From contig CM037877.1 of the NCBI GenBank assembly GCA_021292165.1, forward strand, positions 81,995,691 to 82,059,690: a stretch of DNA of 64,000 nucleotides, given 5' to 3'. Shown here piece by piece: positions 26,935 through 38,653 of the stretch (within the stretch, counting starts at the first letter, position 1; every line of letters starts with the position of its first letter). Origin of the DNA: Shinisaurus crocodilurus (lineage: Eukaryota; Chordata; Lepidosauria; Squamata; Shinisauridae). Position numbers and translations under genes: made by a program. Under the pieces are notes generated by a model that searched no databases, was not told the DNA's origin, and worked only from the letters and a program-made list of their open reading frames with translations.

Positions 26935-29900
26935 GTTAGAGTTGCTAGCTAGCAGTGTAGTTGTAGCACTAATCAGCCCAAGACACTCATGCACTCGAAA
27001 TCGCAGAAATGATTTCTTGATCTTTTCTACATGAGGCTGTTAATCACTGTATCTGCTTTTGGGTTCATTGCAGCACTGAGATCTGCTCTACACAAAGAGC
27101 TCTTCTTTTCCTGCCTTTCCACTACATAACCTCTAGGTGGCACTGTGTTATAGCAGAATAGCTCAAATGCACAAGGAGAAACAGCACCATTTCCCCCATT
27201 CTGAAATAATACCCCATTTTCCCTGTTCTAAAAATACCAGGCAAGTGTTCTGAAAAAACAGAAGCAAAACTGGAGGATCAAATGTCATCTAAAGAGCCCA
27301 TAAACAACCATAAGGAATCACGAGCGCACAATAAAAGCCTCATGTAGAAAAGCTCCAAGAGCCATACTAGCTGGTGGGTGGGGGTTGGTTTTTTCTAGTG
27401 ACACAAGACTGATTTGTGAGGAAATGACCCTGCAAGAGGAGTTGTTGAGCAAAGGTTCCTTGCAACAACCGAGTAGCCATTGTGTATTTTTCATGCGAAA
27501 GATAATAAAAGTCATCTGAAAATGCCCTTGGACTCTTGCAATAAATATGCCTATGGCCCTAATAGTATATGCTATCTGAAAGAGTTAACAGTATCTAGGC
27601 ACACTGTACCTGCCAGGGTACAATGTAGATAGTGTGGCAGGCAATGCTATTATAACTCTGGATTATCAGAATGGTGTGGTTGCTAGTGTGCATTGTAGAA
27701 TCTGCTATTCTAACCTTATTTCTTCAAATCTCCAATTCAGTGTAACAAACGGAGGGAAAACAACTCTGGCAAGAAAGCTTAAGCAGCTGCTTCCAAACTG
27801 CACTATAATTTCTCAAGATGACTTTTTTAAGGTAACAAATTCAAGAGACTTTAACAAATACTCTGGAATATTTTAGGTTGGTTCAGAAGATTAATCCAGT
27901 ACAGCCCTATTTGAGTGTTCAGTCCATCGTGCAACTAGACTTGCGTACAAGGGAGAGCAGGGTCATGCTTTCTGGCTCCACCGCCTCCACTGCATCCCCA
28001 TTGCCTGGCCATCTCTCCATGCACACATTGGAGGAGAATGCATGGATGGCAACGTTATCATCCTGGTCCTTGCTGACCTCAGATGAATTTGACAAATACC
28101 CGCTTTTTAATAATAAGCATGTGGCTTGTTTTGTGTGCTTTTGTTGTTGCAAATTTAGCACTGATACAAATTTTCACAATGTGCAGGATTTGGAATTATT
28201 TGATATGGAATTATCGGGGTGTTCCCTGCTAATTCTGGCTGAATGCTGCTAGTTCTGGCTGTCAGTTCGTTGCTGTGTTAAGACTTATGTCCCCTTAAAA
28301 TGCTTAACCTATCTGGAGACTTATCTATCCCATTATTTGCCTTGCTACGCTGTGCCCCATTTTCAGTGGTTGTGCTGTCCTGCCTTCCAGTGGATGCTTC
28401 CATTTACCTCTCAAATTTCTGGTCAGTATCCAATATTGCCGTTGCCCCTCTGCTCATTCTGTTGTGCCCATGGGACTGACGGCTGGCACAACAGGAAAAC
28501 GAGCGCTTCCTAAAGTACGGTAACTCAGGAAATGAGCTGAAACGCTAGTTTCTGGAACAGGACAGGTCAGCAGACCTCCCCTCTGTGAGCCCCACTGATC
28601 TGCCTTGTTCCGGGAATGACCATTTCAGGTCATTTCTGGTTGCTTTAGGAACCGCTAGCTTATGGATGTTGAACAAATCTGCAACAGATTCAAACTAGAT
28701 CGGATTTCTGTGAATCCAGCTTGTAGATTCCACAGCAGACCAGTGGACTTGCAGACCAATTTTTTACTTTTGCGGGGAGGAGGACAGATTTGCCCTAATG
28801 CACACTGGTACAAGTGTGCCTTAGCACAAGTGCATGTTTGCAAATGAATGAAATTCTCATACAAAAAATCTGATTCTGTCAATAAGTGGAAGACAGAACA
28901 AAAGACGCCTGACAACCCATGAAACACGGAACAGATTGAACAGAATCCATATGCAAGTTTCCCCTTGCACTATTGGTGGGTCCTGCTGGCACATGGACAG
29001 CACTGGCTACTGCTTGCTGACTCCAGTAAACTTACAAACTGAAGAGGTATATATTTCTTTTTCACCTTCAAGTTGCTTCCACAATGTTAATGAGTTTCTT
29101 CTTTCCAGCCAGAATCTGAAGTGGCTGTAGATGACCATGGATTTCTGCAGTACGATGGTTAGTAGGCCGGATACTTAAAATAATTAATAGGATTGTGTGT
29201 TATTTTTTTAAAAGGGCTTTGATATTAAAAATGTCAAGCTAAGCAAAAATAATTTTCAGATAAACCACCATTTCCAGTGGTGCTGGTCGTTGACCGTAAT
29301 AAATATATTCATTCATTCACCATTTCCAGCAAATTTAAAAGTTCATATACAGTCTGTGTATTTATCTTCAACTATCTCCTTTATATCACAGTGCAGTTTG
29401 CATCACTGATGCACTTTAAAAAAAAAGAAAATAATGGAGATACAGTAGGAAAAGGGGAACCAGAATGAGCAGGAAAGGTTCCCAGTGGCTGAGCAGGTAT
29501 ATCAGCAGTTTGGTGTTTAGTTAAAGCATTCTAAAAATGGGTTTGAGACGTTGTTTTCAACTGTTTGTTTCTACAAGACAAATTTTACAATCTTCTTTTT
29601 AGAAGCCAGACGTACCCTTTCTGCCACCTAGGTTTAGACTCCAGTAGGTCCTTGGCCTTTTAAGCTTGTGACACCACACATTTGACAATACATGTGGCAT
29701 GCAATTGACTCTGGAGAACCAGTCAATGCTGACAGTGTTAGGATGGAAACTGGAAAGTATTAACTTTGTGAATTCCAAGAAACGATAAGAGTTCAAGGAA
29801 AATTAACTTGCGAAGTTGTGTCTGACCAAAATCATGACCGACTTCCCAGGTTCCGAGAGGACCATAACATGAATTTTCACTATTTCTTCCAGCAATTTGA

Positions 29901-32900
29901 ACTAGTAGAAAAAAAATAGCTTAACAATTTTAGCAAGTGGGGTGGAACTCTGTGGGTACCTGAAGAATATTTTGTTAGTTGCAAATACATTGGTGATGTA
30001 GGGTGCTTCTAGATGGAGGGCTCCTAGCACTACCGATTGAAAGGTGTGCAGCTATTCCATCTTTTTCTCCTGAATGGGTTTTCATGGTAAAAGAAGATGG
30101 AAGAAATGGTGGGAAAACACAAGATGGTTATGAGTGGAAGATGGCAGCATACAATTCTGTGAGTGAAGTAGGGCAATGGAATGATAAAAGCCTGCTCTGG
30201 AAGCATCCTTGGATATTTTGCTCAATGCCTCCTGATTACAGCGCGAAGACTGGATTGCCTAGCCAAATTCTAAGCTCCATCTCCATCTTAAGAATCTAAA
30301 TATGGCACTTCCTCTTTCCTTAAGTAATGATACTGGGGAACTGCAGCCGTAAGCATCTCTAAAAAGCCAATCATACTGGGTTCAGATGAAACAAAGCAGA
30401 CTTCTCTGTCCTAAAGTGACTATTTAAACTGCACAACTGAGTTTATTTCCAAATTTGGTCTGTTAGGGAGATCACATTTGGATTGTATTTCTTGACAAAA
30501 TATTAAGTCATACTGGAGTTTAATAAACATGATGGTCATAATGCATTTGCTTGTCCAGGTTTTCCAATAAACTGCTTTTTCCTCCAATTTCAAGTTAGGG
30601 TTAAACTGAATGGTGACTTCTAGTGCATAAAAAGCTCAAACTGAAATGTGTTGGCCAACTTTCTCCACACAGCTCTTGCAGAATTAATTATAAGCAAGCA
30701 TCCTGTGTGTAGACATTGTTCCCAGCACTGTAATGCTGTGAAATGGCTATAGATATGTATTTTCCAAGCCAAGCCAGCTTGCTTTAAAGAGGCATTGATA
30801 TTCCACTTCAGATCTATATGATTCAGTATACAAACTTTAATGTGCTCAGCCCACCTGTGACAAATGGAAACCATCGCTTCTCTCTTGCTATTGCATGGAA
30901 GTTACTAATATGCTCCACCTTCTTGATGTCTTTTACTCTGCTCTTTGCAGGGAATTTTACAGATTTGAGGACTGTAATGAGATTACTTGATGCGCTGCCC
31001 CTCCATACTACTAGCATTTCTGTTATACAATATAGCTCTTCCTCCCTGACTATTTTCAGCCTTGATGAATAACAGTAAAATGCTCAAGCTTTATTTCATC
31101 CATCCTCTGGTTTCTCTGCCAATGCTGAATCCCAAAGATAATGAAACTGACTGCATTTGAGAGGAATTTCTACCTTTTCCATTCTGCTTATTATACACCT
31201 CAAGCATGAACTCTTGAGTATTTCATTTATGGAAAGAATGCAGGCCTCGTAACATCGCCTTTAATTTTAAGATTAAAGTGTCTCTTCTAGTACTTGATGC
31301 CCTGCATATGGAAAAAATGGTGGCGAGCATACGTTCTTGGATGACAAACCCAGAAGACTCTGCATTGACAAGACCACCAAGTAGTACACATGATGATCAG
31401 AAAGGAACAGAAGACATTTTTGTCTTAATTGTTGAAGGCTTCCTTCTATATAACTACAAGTAAGCATGTTTAGCATGTTACAGTAAATAGTACATAGCAA
31501 ACAAGCATGCCTTACTTGTTTGTTCATTCTTGCAGGCCTCTCAGTGATATATGGGATAGAAAGTATTTCCTAACAATTCCTTATGAAGAATGCAAGAGGA
31601 GAAGAAGGTACTGTGTTCCTAAAATCAATCCCTAATACAATACATTACTCTTTGGCCATAGTTACGACACACACACACACACACACCAGCATAATAAGCA
31701 GTTTCTTTGTTTATTTAAAGCAACTTTACCCCACTCTTCAGCCCAAAATGGTTTCCAGAGTGGCTTACAAAGATCAATAATGTCCCTGCCCTCAGGACTA
31801 CAGTCTAAAAGACACTACACAAAAAGAAAAGGGATTGGAAAGGACAAGGAAAAAAGCAAATTTTTTAAAACCCTTGTCATGACCAGCTGGAATAGAAAGA
31901 AACCATTCAAAGAGCCAGTGTGGCGTAGTGGTGAGAGTGTTGGACTGCTGAGTAGGAGGGTAGGGTTAGAGCGGGGCATGTTGCCCTGGCATGGTAAGGG
32001 GGGAGAAGTCTATAGATGTGGGATAGGTGGGAGGAGGTGTTATGTGTTTATTGTCTTCACTAGAGGGGGCCAAAGATTCAGAATTGTTTTAGTAATTGAT
32101 GGATCCTAAATTGAGAATTTCTACGTTGAACGTTAAAGGCCTGGGAACTGTTATCAAAAGACGGCGCATTGAAGCACTCTTAAAAAAAGACAAGGCGGAC
32201 ATTATTTTTCTGCAAGAAACGCACCAGTCAAAGAAAGGGGAGAATGAATTAAAACTGAGGTGGTCCAGTTTGTATGAAACGGCATTTGGATCTTCAAATT
32301 CAAGAGGGGTGGCAATTATTATTTCTAAAAACTGTGGTTTTGGAGTCTTAAAGGTCAAGAAGGATGACAGAGGGAGATATATTATAATTAATGGTACTAT
32401 GGGGGGAGAAGAATTTGTATTAATTAATGTGTATGCACCAAATCAGAATCAAGGTGAATTTTATCAAATGGTGTTTAAGGAAATGGGTGTTATACAGAAT
32501 CAGAGGGTTATTATGGCTGGTGATTTTAATATGGTGATGGATAAAAGGGTAGATAAATCAAACCCTACGGATGGGGAGAGGAGGAATAACATTACATTTT
32601 TGAATAAGGTAATCACTAAGGAAGGCTTGGTGGATGTTTGGAGAGAAGTTAAAGGGCAAGATAGAAGATACACGTATTGTTCATCAGCTTTTAAGAATTT
32701 TTCTAGGATAGATTATATATTTGTGTCTAGGAGTTTGGTTTCTAGGGTCATGAGTACTGAGATAGGTATTATAAAAATCACGGATCATGCGTTGGTCAAT
32801 TTGGATTTAAAGATAGGGAAGGATTATAGAGAGGCTAGAAGATGGAGGTTGAATTGTAATATTTTTAAAGTAAAACATATAATTGAAAAGAAAGATAGAG

Positions 32901-35900
32901 AGTGTTGGACTGGGACTCGGGAGATCCGGATTCTATTCCCCGCTTGGCCATGAAACTCACTGGGTGACTTTGGGCCAGTCACTGACTTTCAGCCTAACCT
33001 ACCTCACAGGGTTGTTGTGAGGATAAAATGGAGAGGAGGAGGAGGACTATGTAAGCTGCCTTGGGTTCCTTGCAGGAAAAAAGGCGGGGTATAAATATAA
33101 TAATAAAAAATAAAGAGAGAAGCCAAAAATTACTGGTCTTTTAGCAAGAGTTGATGGTGAACCTATTTTATGCAGTTCCCTCTGCTTCAGCCTGATGGTA
33201 TGGCTATTGTGTTGCCACATGTCACTGTTCATATGGATGCATACCTTCTATGTATACACATGTAACTACCAATGTGGTCTAATGGGGCCTTTAACCTGAG
33301 GTGTGCACACAGTAGATATTTGCACTATGATCTTACTAAAATGGGAATATAGCTACTTGGCTCAAACACTCAGTCAAAGTCTAAAAACATGAACTTCATT
33401 TTTACAGATCTTTGTTCGCAAAACATGTACATTTATTACAGAGGAGAACATTGGCTTGGTCAATACCAGCCCTAGCATATGGGCTGGTATACCAATTCTA
33501 ATAGACCTAACTAGAAAAGATAGAGAAACATGAAGATTGGAGAAATTAGCATTTACCAAATAAGGTGGGGAAGGTGGCACTATGGAAATGGTGGAGCAGA
33601 GGACTGGAAGATATGACCATGAAGCTCAGGCGCTGGTAAAAGTTGTGAACTGCAAGGGACAGAAATGGATAGATATAGGAGAAAACAGAAAGGAATAGAG
33701 ATGGGGCATCTATAATTACCTGACTTCAGCGAAAAGGGGAACTGAAAGGACTTCACTTCCTGGTTGATTGCCAAAAATTAGAAAAATACTGGGGGCATAG
33801 ACTACCATTGGGCAGGTTCACACGTCACGACAACCCACACTGTGAATAAGCTATGCAGGGTGGGTTGTTCATGAAACAACCCACAGCGCGCCTGACGGCC
33901 AATTGGGCACACCATGAGTTGTCCCCCTGCTCCTTCCCCCTCGGTCCTCCTGTGGGTATCCCAGGGGACACTGGCAGGATCAACTTGTCTCCTCTTTCCC
34001 CGCCCGCTGCAGTCACTAGCCGTTTTGCGCACACCTTGGCATCCCCCACCTTTTTTTTTTTTTTTTTTTGAGATCACTTTTCACGGTCTCCAATTTGACA
34101 TTTAGTGACAGCCCAAGCGCATTGGAGGGGCTGTCACTGGTTAGTCAGCCCTTTTTAAATTATTTTTTTAGTGCAAGAAATTTGCACGAATGTTTTTGAA
34201 CAATTTTTTAAAATTAATTTTCTAGTCGGTCTTGAAACATTCCTGGCAGCTTTCAGGCTGTGTCTTCCAGAACAAAATGGGTTCTTGAGCCAAGGTGTCA
34301 GAGTAATGCCAACTATGTCCATAGTGCACAATACACATGTCAGAGAATCAGCACATCTGGAGCTCCTCTGCAACAGTTGGTTACAAAGCAAGTAGATAAC
34401 CAGCTCCAATATAACTCCAAGCAGCATGAAGGCTGCAGCCGAGTGACTGGTTTACCATTGGGCCCTTTGTATAAGTATTGTGTTAACTCATTACTAAGGA
34501 TGACCAAATACCCTTAGTTCTGTTCTGCTATTATTCTGATATCCCTTGGGTTCCATTCCTATATTCTGGCAGAAATTTTCGTAGAGAGAATAAATCCCAC
34601 ACTATGTACATTCTAGTGAGAATTAAACAACAACAACAAACAAACTGGGGGAAGAACAGCACATTACCGTACTTTCCTTGTATTCTTTTCTATAAAGAAC
34701 ACTTAAAATTGTGTAGTTGTAGAATTGCCCAATTCTTTTCTTTTTTTTAAAGACCGTTATTATTGTACACAATTCTGGAAATTTACCTCCAGAACCACAG
34801 GCTCTGAGTTTAGATTGAGTAAAGCCAAACCTCAAAATCTGGCGTAGAATCCGGCAGAGGCAGATTCCACAAATATTCGTATTCATTTCTGTACCTTGGT
34901 GCTACTGACACAAATCAGGCATGAGTGTGAAGTCAGCAAAACAGGTTTGGGCCACAATCCAGCACTGTTAAGGACCAATCCTATGCATGTTTAGACAAAA
35001 AAGAGTCCTACATCTCCCAGCATACCCCTGCCAGCCATGCATTACTTATGCATTTTGTATATAAGGAGACCATTGAATTGCTGATGTGCTAGAGAGGCCT
35101 TACTTAGTTCCAGCAGGCATATTTGACACTTAAATGGTATACAGTTACAAATAATAACATGGTTACACTGTGCAAACTGCAGACTGACAGTACAGATATT
35201 CCACCCTGTACTAAGCACTGCATATGTAAAACCTAGTGATAAAACAATCTCTTTCCTCCTAGCCTAACATGATTTGGCAAGCAAGGAAACAGTTGGAACT
35301 TCTGTAGCTAACTATATTTTTTAATTGAACAAATGCAAAAGTTCTGGCTCCATAAAATCTACCTGAACTAAAAATGTATAGATTAATGGTCTAGACCTGC
35401 AATCTTCACTGAGACAGCTGAACCTTATGTGTGTTCACTCCAAAGTAAATCTTGTTGAGTTTATTCGGGCTTAGTCCAAAAGTAGGTCTACATAGGGCTG
35501 CGGCCTCAAGCTTAAACTCTTAAGACATGGGTACTTCAAACTAAGCTCTGTTGGAACACATGAAATGTACATAAAGTAAGGATGTTCTGAGTCAGAGTGA
35601 CAAACCCAATTTAACAGTAGATTCCACCTTATGTAATGTCTCCTCCTTCCTCAACTGTCACCCTCAGCAGCCATTCCAGCAGGCTGAGCTGAGGAAGAGC
35701 AGGCAGAGAGCTCTGGCTATTGCGGGGTACAGAAATGGAATAAATATTAATAGTAATTCCACCAGCCCTGCTAAAAGAATTAATATTTCCCTCTTCCTTC
35801 CCCATTCCTTGTGTGTCATGACTTTGTACATTGTAAGTCAATGGGCAGAGACTGTTTCATCGATTATATGTAAGTGCTCTGGGAACCTTTGTGGCTGAGA

Positions 35901-38388
35901 GGCAGCATAAAAATACTTCAAATAAACAAATAAGGAAAGACATTGCTTTACACAATAGTGTTAAGCACCACCTGCTATTAAAACTGGTAGAGGATACTTC
36001 ATGCTCCTGACTGCCTCCTCATATGACACATCATGACACAATAGGCTGGCAGGAAGGACACTTGGTACTGTTTTGCTAAGTGCGTATATCAGACCCAGCT
36101 AAGCATACTTGAAGGGGCCCGTCACAAACCTGAAACCTGCATTAAGAAAGTGGGTTAGAGGAACCTGCCCTATGGGCACGGAATTAGTCACTTGGAAACG
36201 TGGTACAATCATGCCTTGGATTGAGAGCATAATTTGTTCCAGAAACGTGCTTGTAATCCAAAACACTCTTATATCAAAATGAAATTCCCCCAAAAAAATT
36301 TGTACAGAGATTTTTAATTTAAGCCGTACTACAGTACTTGTATTGCAAGATGTCGCTTGTATATCAAGTAAAAATAATAATAAATATTTAAAAATTTGCT
36401 TGTTTTGCAAAACGCTCTCAAACCAAGTTACTTGCAATCCAAGGTATTGCTGTACTTAAGTGTGTCTTTAATGTTGTTTTGTTTTTAATTCATTGTTTTT
36501 ATTCTTTTTTCTGTTTTATCTTTTTATTGTCCACTGCTCTGGAATCTGCCTAGATATGGACTGGTATACAAATACTGTAAATAAATAAATAAATAAATAT
36601 GAACTGCAACAAAATATGGTATGAAGAAGCCCTTTAATAATCATCACTCTGATAAGAAAGCAGACTTAATTAGTCTGTAAGTACTAGATCAGGACTGGTA
36701 GATGGCAGATCAGGATCTATTTCTTGGACTGATTTGCAGTAAGGTTTCTGACTCCATTTGTCTAGCAACAACTAAAGTTGCAATCCTATGCATCTTTAGG
36801 CCTATATCTCCCAGCATGGCCCAGCCAGCCATGCTGAAAAATTAGGTTGCTGAAAAATTACTGGGGGGACCAGGGGTGTAAAAGGCTTGATTCTGGTACT
36901 GATTACAAATCCCTGGACTTAGCATGTACTCAAAGGCACCCTGTTCCTTAATTCTTAGCATACATCTGCCCACTTGATCCACCATTTTATTCTGTACTAT
37001 TCTAGTTGGTAGAGCTCGGGGTTCTAGTAAAAAAAAACCCAAAGTGGATCTTGCAGGCCTAAAGTCTGCTCACCCCTGTACTAGATCACCTTGTCCATGG
37101 CTTTCAATATTTTTGGATAGAAATTCTTCTAAGCAAGGTGTATGAGTGAATCTCCTGTTTTTTTTTTAAAATGTAGCAATAGAATTTATGATCCACCAGA
37201 CCCACCAGGATACTTCGATGGACATGTGTGGCCCATGTATCTGAAACATAAGAGAGAGATGGAAGAAAATGAAACTGGCATTGGTATGGCAAACATCTTA
37301 ATATACATGTAGCTCATCAAAGCACTGGATGTTGGCATAAGCTGTGATTTTTACGCAGTTCACAGGAACACAGGAAGCTGCCTTATGCTGAGTCAGACCA
37401 TTGGTAGCGGCTCTCCAAGGATTTCAGGCAGGAGTTTCTTCCAGTCCTGCCCGGAGATGCTGGGGATTGAACCTGACTTTCTGCATGCAACACAGGTGTC
37501 TACCACTGAGCCATGGCCCTTCCCTGTTCAAAGGACTGGGCTTGCCAGTATGTCCCAACATTTGTCTAATAGAGCAGATGTGGATGGGAAGGAATGGGCA
37601 AAGCAGTTGTAGCTGAAGATAAAGAATAACTTCCCCAACATTCTCTTCCGTAGTAGACCTTTGTAAGATTGCACTGTTAGGGTACAATCTGGTCTGCAGC
37701 CTTATTTGGATTTTTTTTTTTTAGAAGCTTCTTTACACATAGACCTGGTTCACACATAACACAAACCCATGGTTTATTTAAGCCATGGTTAACCCAGGGT
37801 TTGTCTGGCAGACAATTGAATAAACCATAATTTGTTTTCTCAATCCCTGGATTATTTTTTCCCTCCCCCTCTGCCTGCTCTCCCTGTATCTCAAATGCCT
37901 TTGCAGCACTGTAGTACTGGCATGTAGAATGGCTGTTTTTTGTTTCTTTTTTTTACCATCTTGCCCAACACCTCTGTAATCTGGCTGAACAACCCATGGC
38001 TCTGGATTCACATGTAACAACAAACCATGGTTTAAGCAACCCAGACTTTACAACCCAACAACAAACCATGGATTCTCTTTCTGGGTTGTTTCTGGTTAAC
38101 AAACGATGGTTTGTTAGCGTGGCTGGGTTCACACATCACAACTATCCAGAATTCAGCAACCCATGGATTAAATAAACCACAGGTTAGCGTAGTGGTTACC
38201 GTGTTGGCCTGGGAGTCAGATCTGGATTCTAGTCCCCATTCAGCCATGAACCTCACTGGGTGACTTTGGGCCAGTCACTGACTCTCAGCCGAACCTACCT
38301 CACAGGGTTGTTGTGAGGATAAAATGTGGAGGAGGAGCATGTAAGCTGCCTTGAGTTCCTTTCAAGAGGAAAAAAGGCAGGATATAAT

Positions 38389-38430
<42 letters not shown>

Positions 38431-38653
38431 TAAATAAAATTGTGAGTGGCATGTAGTGCTGAAATATTATCTTCAGGATAAATCCATTCAGTAAGGTCTT
38501 CTTGTGCAGGCTGCACTGGAAGACAATGTATATTGAGAATTTCTGGCTCTGCTGAAGGTGATCTGATCTTCTGCTGCTCCTCTTGCAGTTTATTTGGATG
38601 GAACAAAGTCACAGGAAGACCTCTGTTCAAGGATTTGTGATGATATCGCATAG
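25836..38653 (+). CDS. NMRK1: NMRK1, nicotinamide riboside kinase 1
   Basis: Phosphorylates nicotinamide riboside (and nicotinic acid riboside) with ATP to give the mononucleotide, a salvage step to NAD in the cytosol. Coding exons: 25836-25864, 27741-27831, 29109-29157, 31291-31459, 31536-31607, 37177-37283, 38589-38653; all have GT/AG sites and matching phases, giving 193 residues. Walker A is GVTNGGKT at residues 10-17; the catalytic Asp36 lies in SQDDFF; the acidic residue of IVEGF is Glu105 (Glu98 in human); the substrate-binding YFDGHVWPMYL segment is intact. The protein ends at a TAG (38651-38653) where relatives continue for about a dozen residues, so the tail appears shortened. The catalytic core is complete, and an active enzyme is likely. 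Confidence 0.95.
25938..26155 (-). repeat. tRNA-derived SINE (Sauria-SINE type), near complete
   Basis: On the minus strand: GAGCCAGTGTGGCGTAGTGG head, box B-like GGTTCTAGTCCCCGCTCGGC, body CTGGGTGACTTTGGGCCAGT, CACAGGGTTGTTGTGAGGAT, and tail AAAAAAGGCGGGGTATAA. Less diverged than the copy at 4209. Confidence 0.88.
26762..26886. mobile_element. hAT-type foldback MITE, diverged
   Basis: It carries the CCCTCCAGATGTTGTTTGAG arm, CCATGCTGGCTGGGGCTGATGG in the centre and CTCTGGAAGGCCACAGGTTCC at the other side. This is the layout of the squamate foldbacks at 14010 and 54662. Confidence 0.6.
26895..26929. repeat. (GT)n microsatellite
   Basis: About 17 GT units. Confidence 0.95.
27741..27831 (+). 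CDS. NMRK1: NMRK1 coding exon 2
   Basis: Completes the P-loop (VTNGGKTTLARKL) and encodes the catalytic SQDDFFK segment. Acceptor CCAATTCAG, donor GTAACA. Confidence 0.95.
27832..29108 (+). other. NMRK1 intron
   Basis: No recognised repeat family or second gene. The sequence is ordinary intron DNA with short open frames only. Confidence 0.5.
29109..29157 (+). CDS. NMRK1: NMRK1 coding exon 3
   Basis: Encodes PESEVAVDDHGFLQYD plus one base; the human counterpart is PESEIETDKNGFLQYD. Acceptor TTTCCAG, donor GTTAGT. Confidence 0.93.
29158..31290 (+). other. NMRK1 intron
   Basis: Near 29281-29325 there is a LINE-like 3' tail (GACCGTAATAAATA then ATTCATTCATT). The rest, including 29600-31260, is unassigned. 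Short open frames at 30003-30299 and 30823-31072 show no known motif. Confidence 0.45.
31291..31459 (+). CDS. NMRK1: NMRK1 coding exon 4
   Basis: Encodes VLDALHMEKMVASIRSWM, a variable Ser/Thr/Asp-rich insert, then DIFVLIVEGFLLYNYK. The glutamate in VEGF is the conserved active-site acid. Acceptor TCTCTTCTAG, donor GTAAGC. Confidence 0.94.
31536..31607 (+). CDS. NMRK1: NMRK1 coding exon 5
   Basis: Encodes PLSDIWDRKYFLTIPYEECK then RRR, the region before the lid. Acceptor TTCTTGCAG, donor GTACTG. Confidence 0.94.
31948..32897 (+). mobile_element. L1-like LINE fragment with 15-bp target duplication
   Basis: 950 bp flanked by a perfect 15-bp direct repeat GAGAGTGTTGGACTG (31933-31947 and 32898-32912) taken from the host SINE. 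It begins about 150 bp before ORF2 and stops early, right after the endonuclease region, in an A-rich stretch (AATTGAAAAGAAAGATA). It is therefore truncated at both ends, yet has a target duplication typical of LINE integration. Confidence 0.88.
32096..32897 (+). pseudogene. L1-like ORF2 endonuclease domain (fragment)
   Basis: An open frame of over 260 codons encodes a whole apurinic-type endonuclease. It shows the STLNVKGLG start, FLQETH (catalytic Glu), VYAPN, AGDFNMV (Asp/Asn), SRIDYIFVSR, and TDHALV (Asp/His). It then enters the WRLN linker typical of L1 before ending where the SINE resumes. No RT domain is present. The intact frame suggests the insertion is young. The open frame runs on to 32953 only through SINE sequence. 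Confidence 0.9.
36206..36452. mobile_element. pogo/Tigger-type MITE, 247 bp
   Basis: Ends CAATCATGCCTTGGATTG and CAATCCAAGGTATTGCTG are inverted repeats. TA flanks both sides (36204-36205 and 36453-36454). The inner part is A/T-rich without coding frame. Confidence 0.7.
37177..37283 (+). CDS. NMRK1: NMRK1 coding exon 6
   Basis: Encodes the conserved PPDPPGYFDGHVWPMYLK segment that closes over the substrates. Acceptor AAAATGTAG after a pyrimidine tract, donor GTATGG. Confidence 0.95.
37365..37545. repeat. Interspersed repeat fragment (squamate, class uncertain)
   Basis: Starts GGAACACAGGAAGCTGCCTT and contains GCTGAGTCAGACCATTGG and ATTGAACCTGACTTTCTGCA then ACCACTGAGCC. The blocks look like a dispersed reptile SINE or LINE tail; I cannot assign the class. 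Confidence 0.5.
37730..38180. repeat. CCATGG-rich foldback repeat region
   Basis: Multiple direct and inverted copies of AACAAACCATGGTTT- and AACCCATGG-type words, with GGTTCACACAT at both sides (near 37750 and 38127). Probably one or two nested hAT-type foldbacks. Confidence 0.45.
38181..38388 (+). repeat. tRNA-derived SINE (Sauria-SINE type)
   Basis: Head GGTTAGCGTAGTGGTTACCG, box B-like GGATTCTAGTCCCCATTCAG, body CTGGGTGACTTTGGGCCAGT, tail AAAAAAGGCAGGATATAATG. It runs straight into an AAT microsatellite. Confidence 0.87.
38391..38430. repeat. (AAT)n microsatellite at the SINE tail
   Basis: About 13 AAT units grown from the A/T-rich SINE 3' end. Confidence 0.95.
38589..38653 (+). CDS. 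NMRK1: NMRK1 coding exon 7, with early stop
   Basis: Encodes YLDGTKSQEDLCSRICDDIA, then TAG. In the human protein the matching position is a glutamine in QELAKQK. After the stop, the same frame continues with Glu-Val-Glu-Lys and then a good donor (GTAAGT, 38670-38675), so the exon outlives its stop codon. Confidence 0.9.

Larger units (their letters stand above)
31913..33113 (+). repeat. tRNA-derived SINE (Sauria-SINE type) split by an L1 piece
   Basis: The 5' 35 bp (GCCAGTGTGGCGTAGTGG and on) lie at 31913-31947. The rest, from the GGACTCGGGAGATCCGG block to the tail AAAAAAGGCGGGGTATAA, lies at 32898-33113. Together they make one full SINE like the copy at 25938. Confidence 0.88.
31608..37176 (+). 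other. NMRK1 intron with nested SINE/L1 and a pogo-type MITE
   Basis: Holds an AC microsatellite (31668-31686), an old LINE-type block (about 31695-31800), the SINE split by an L1 piece (31913-33113), foldback-type arms near 33810-33900, a poly-T run at 34050-34069, MITE halves at 34975-35045 and 36780-36840, and the MITE at 36206. The remainder is unassigned. Confidence 0.55.

Noticed and set aside
32898..32960. A tRNA gene (box B-like sequence)
   Set aside because: It is the head of a SINE; no cloverleaf could be drawn and other copies share the SINE body.
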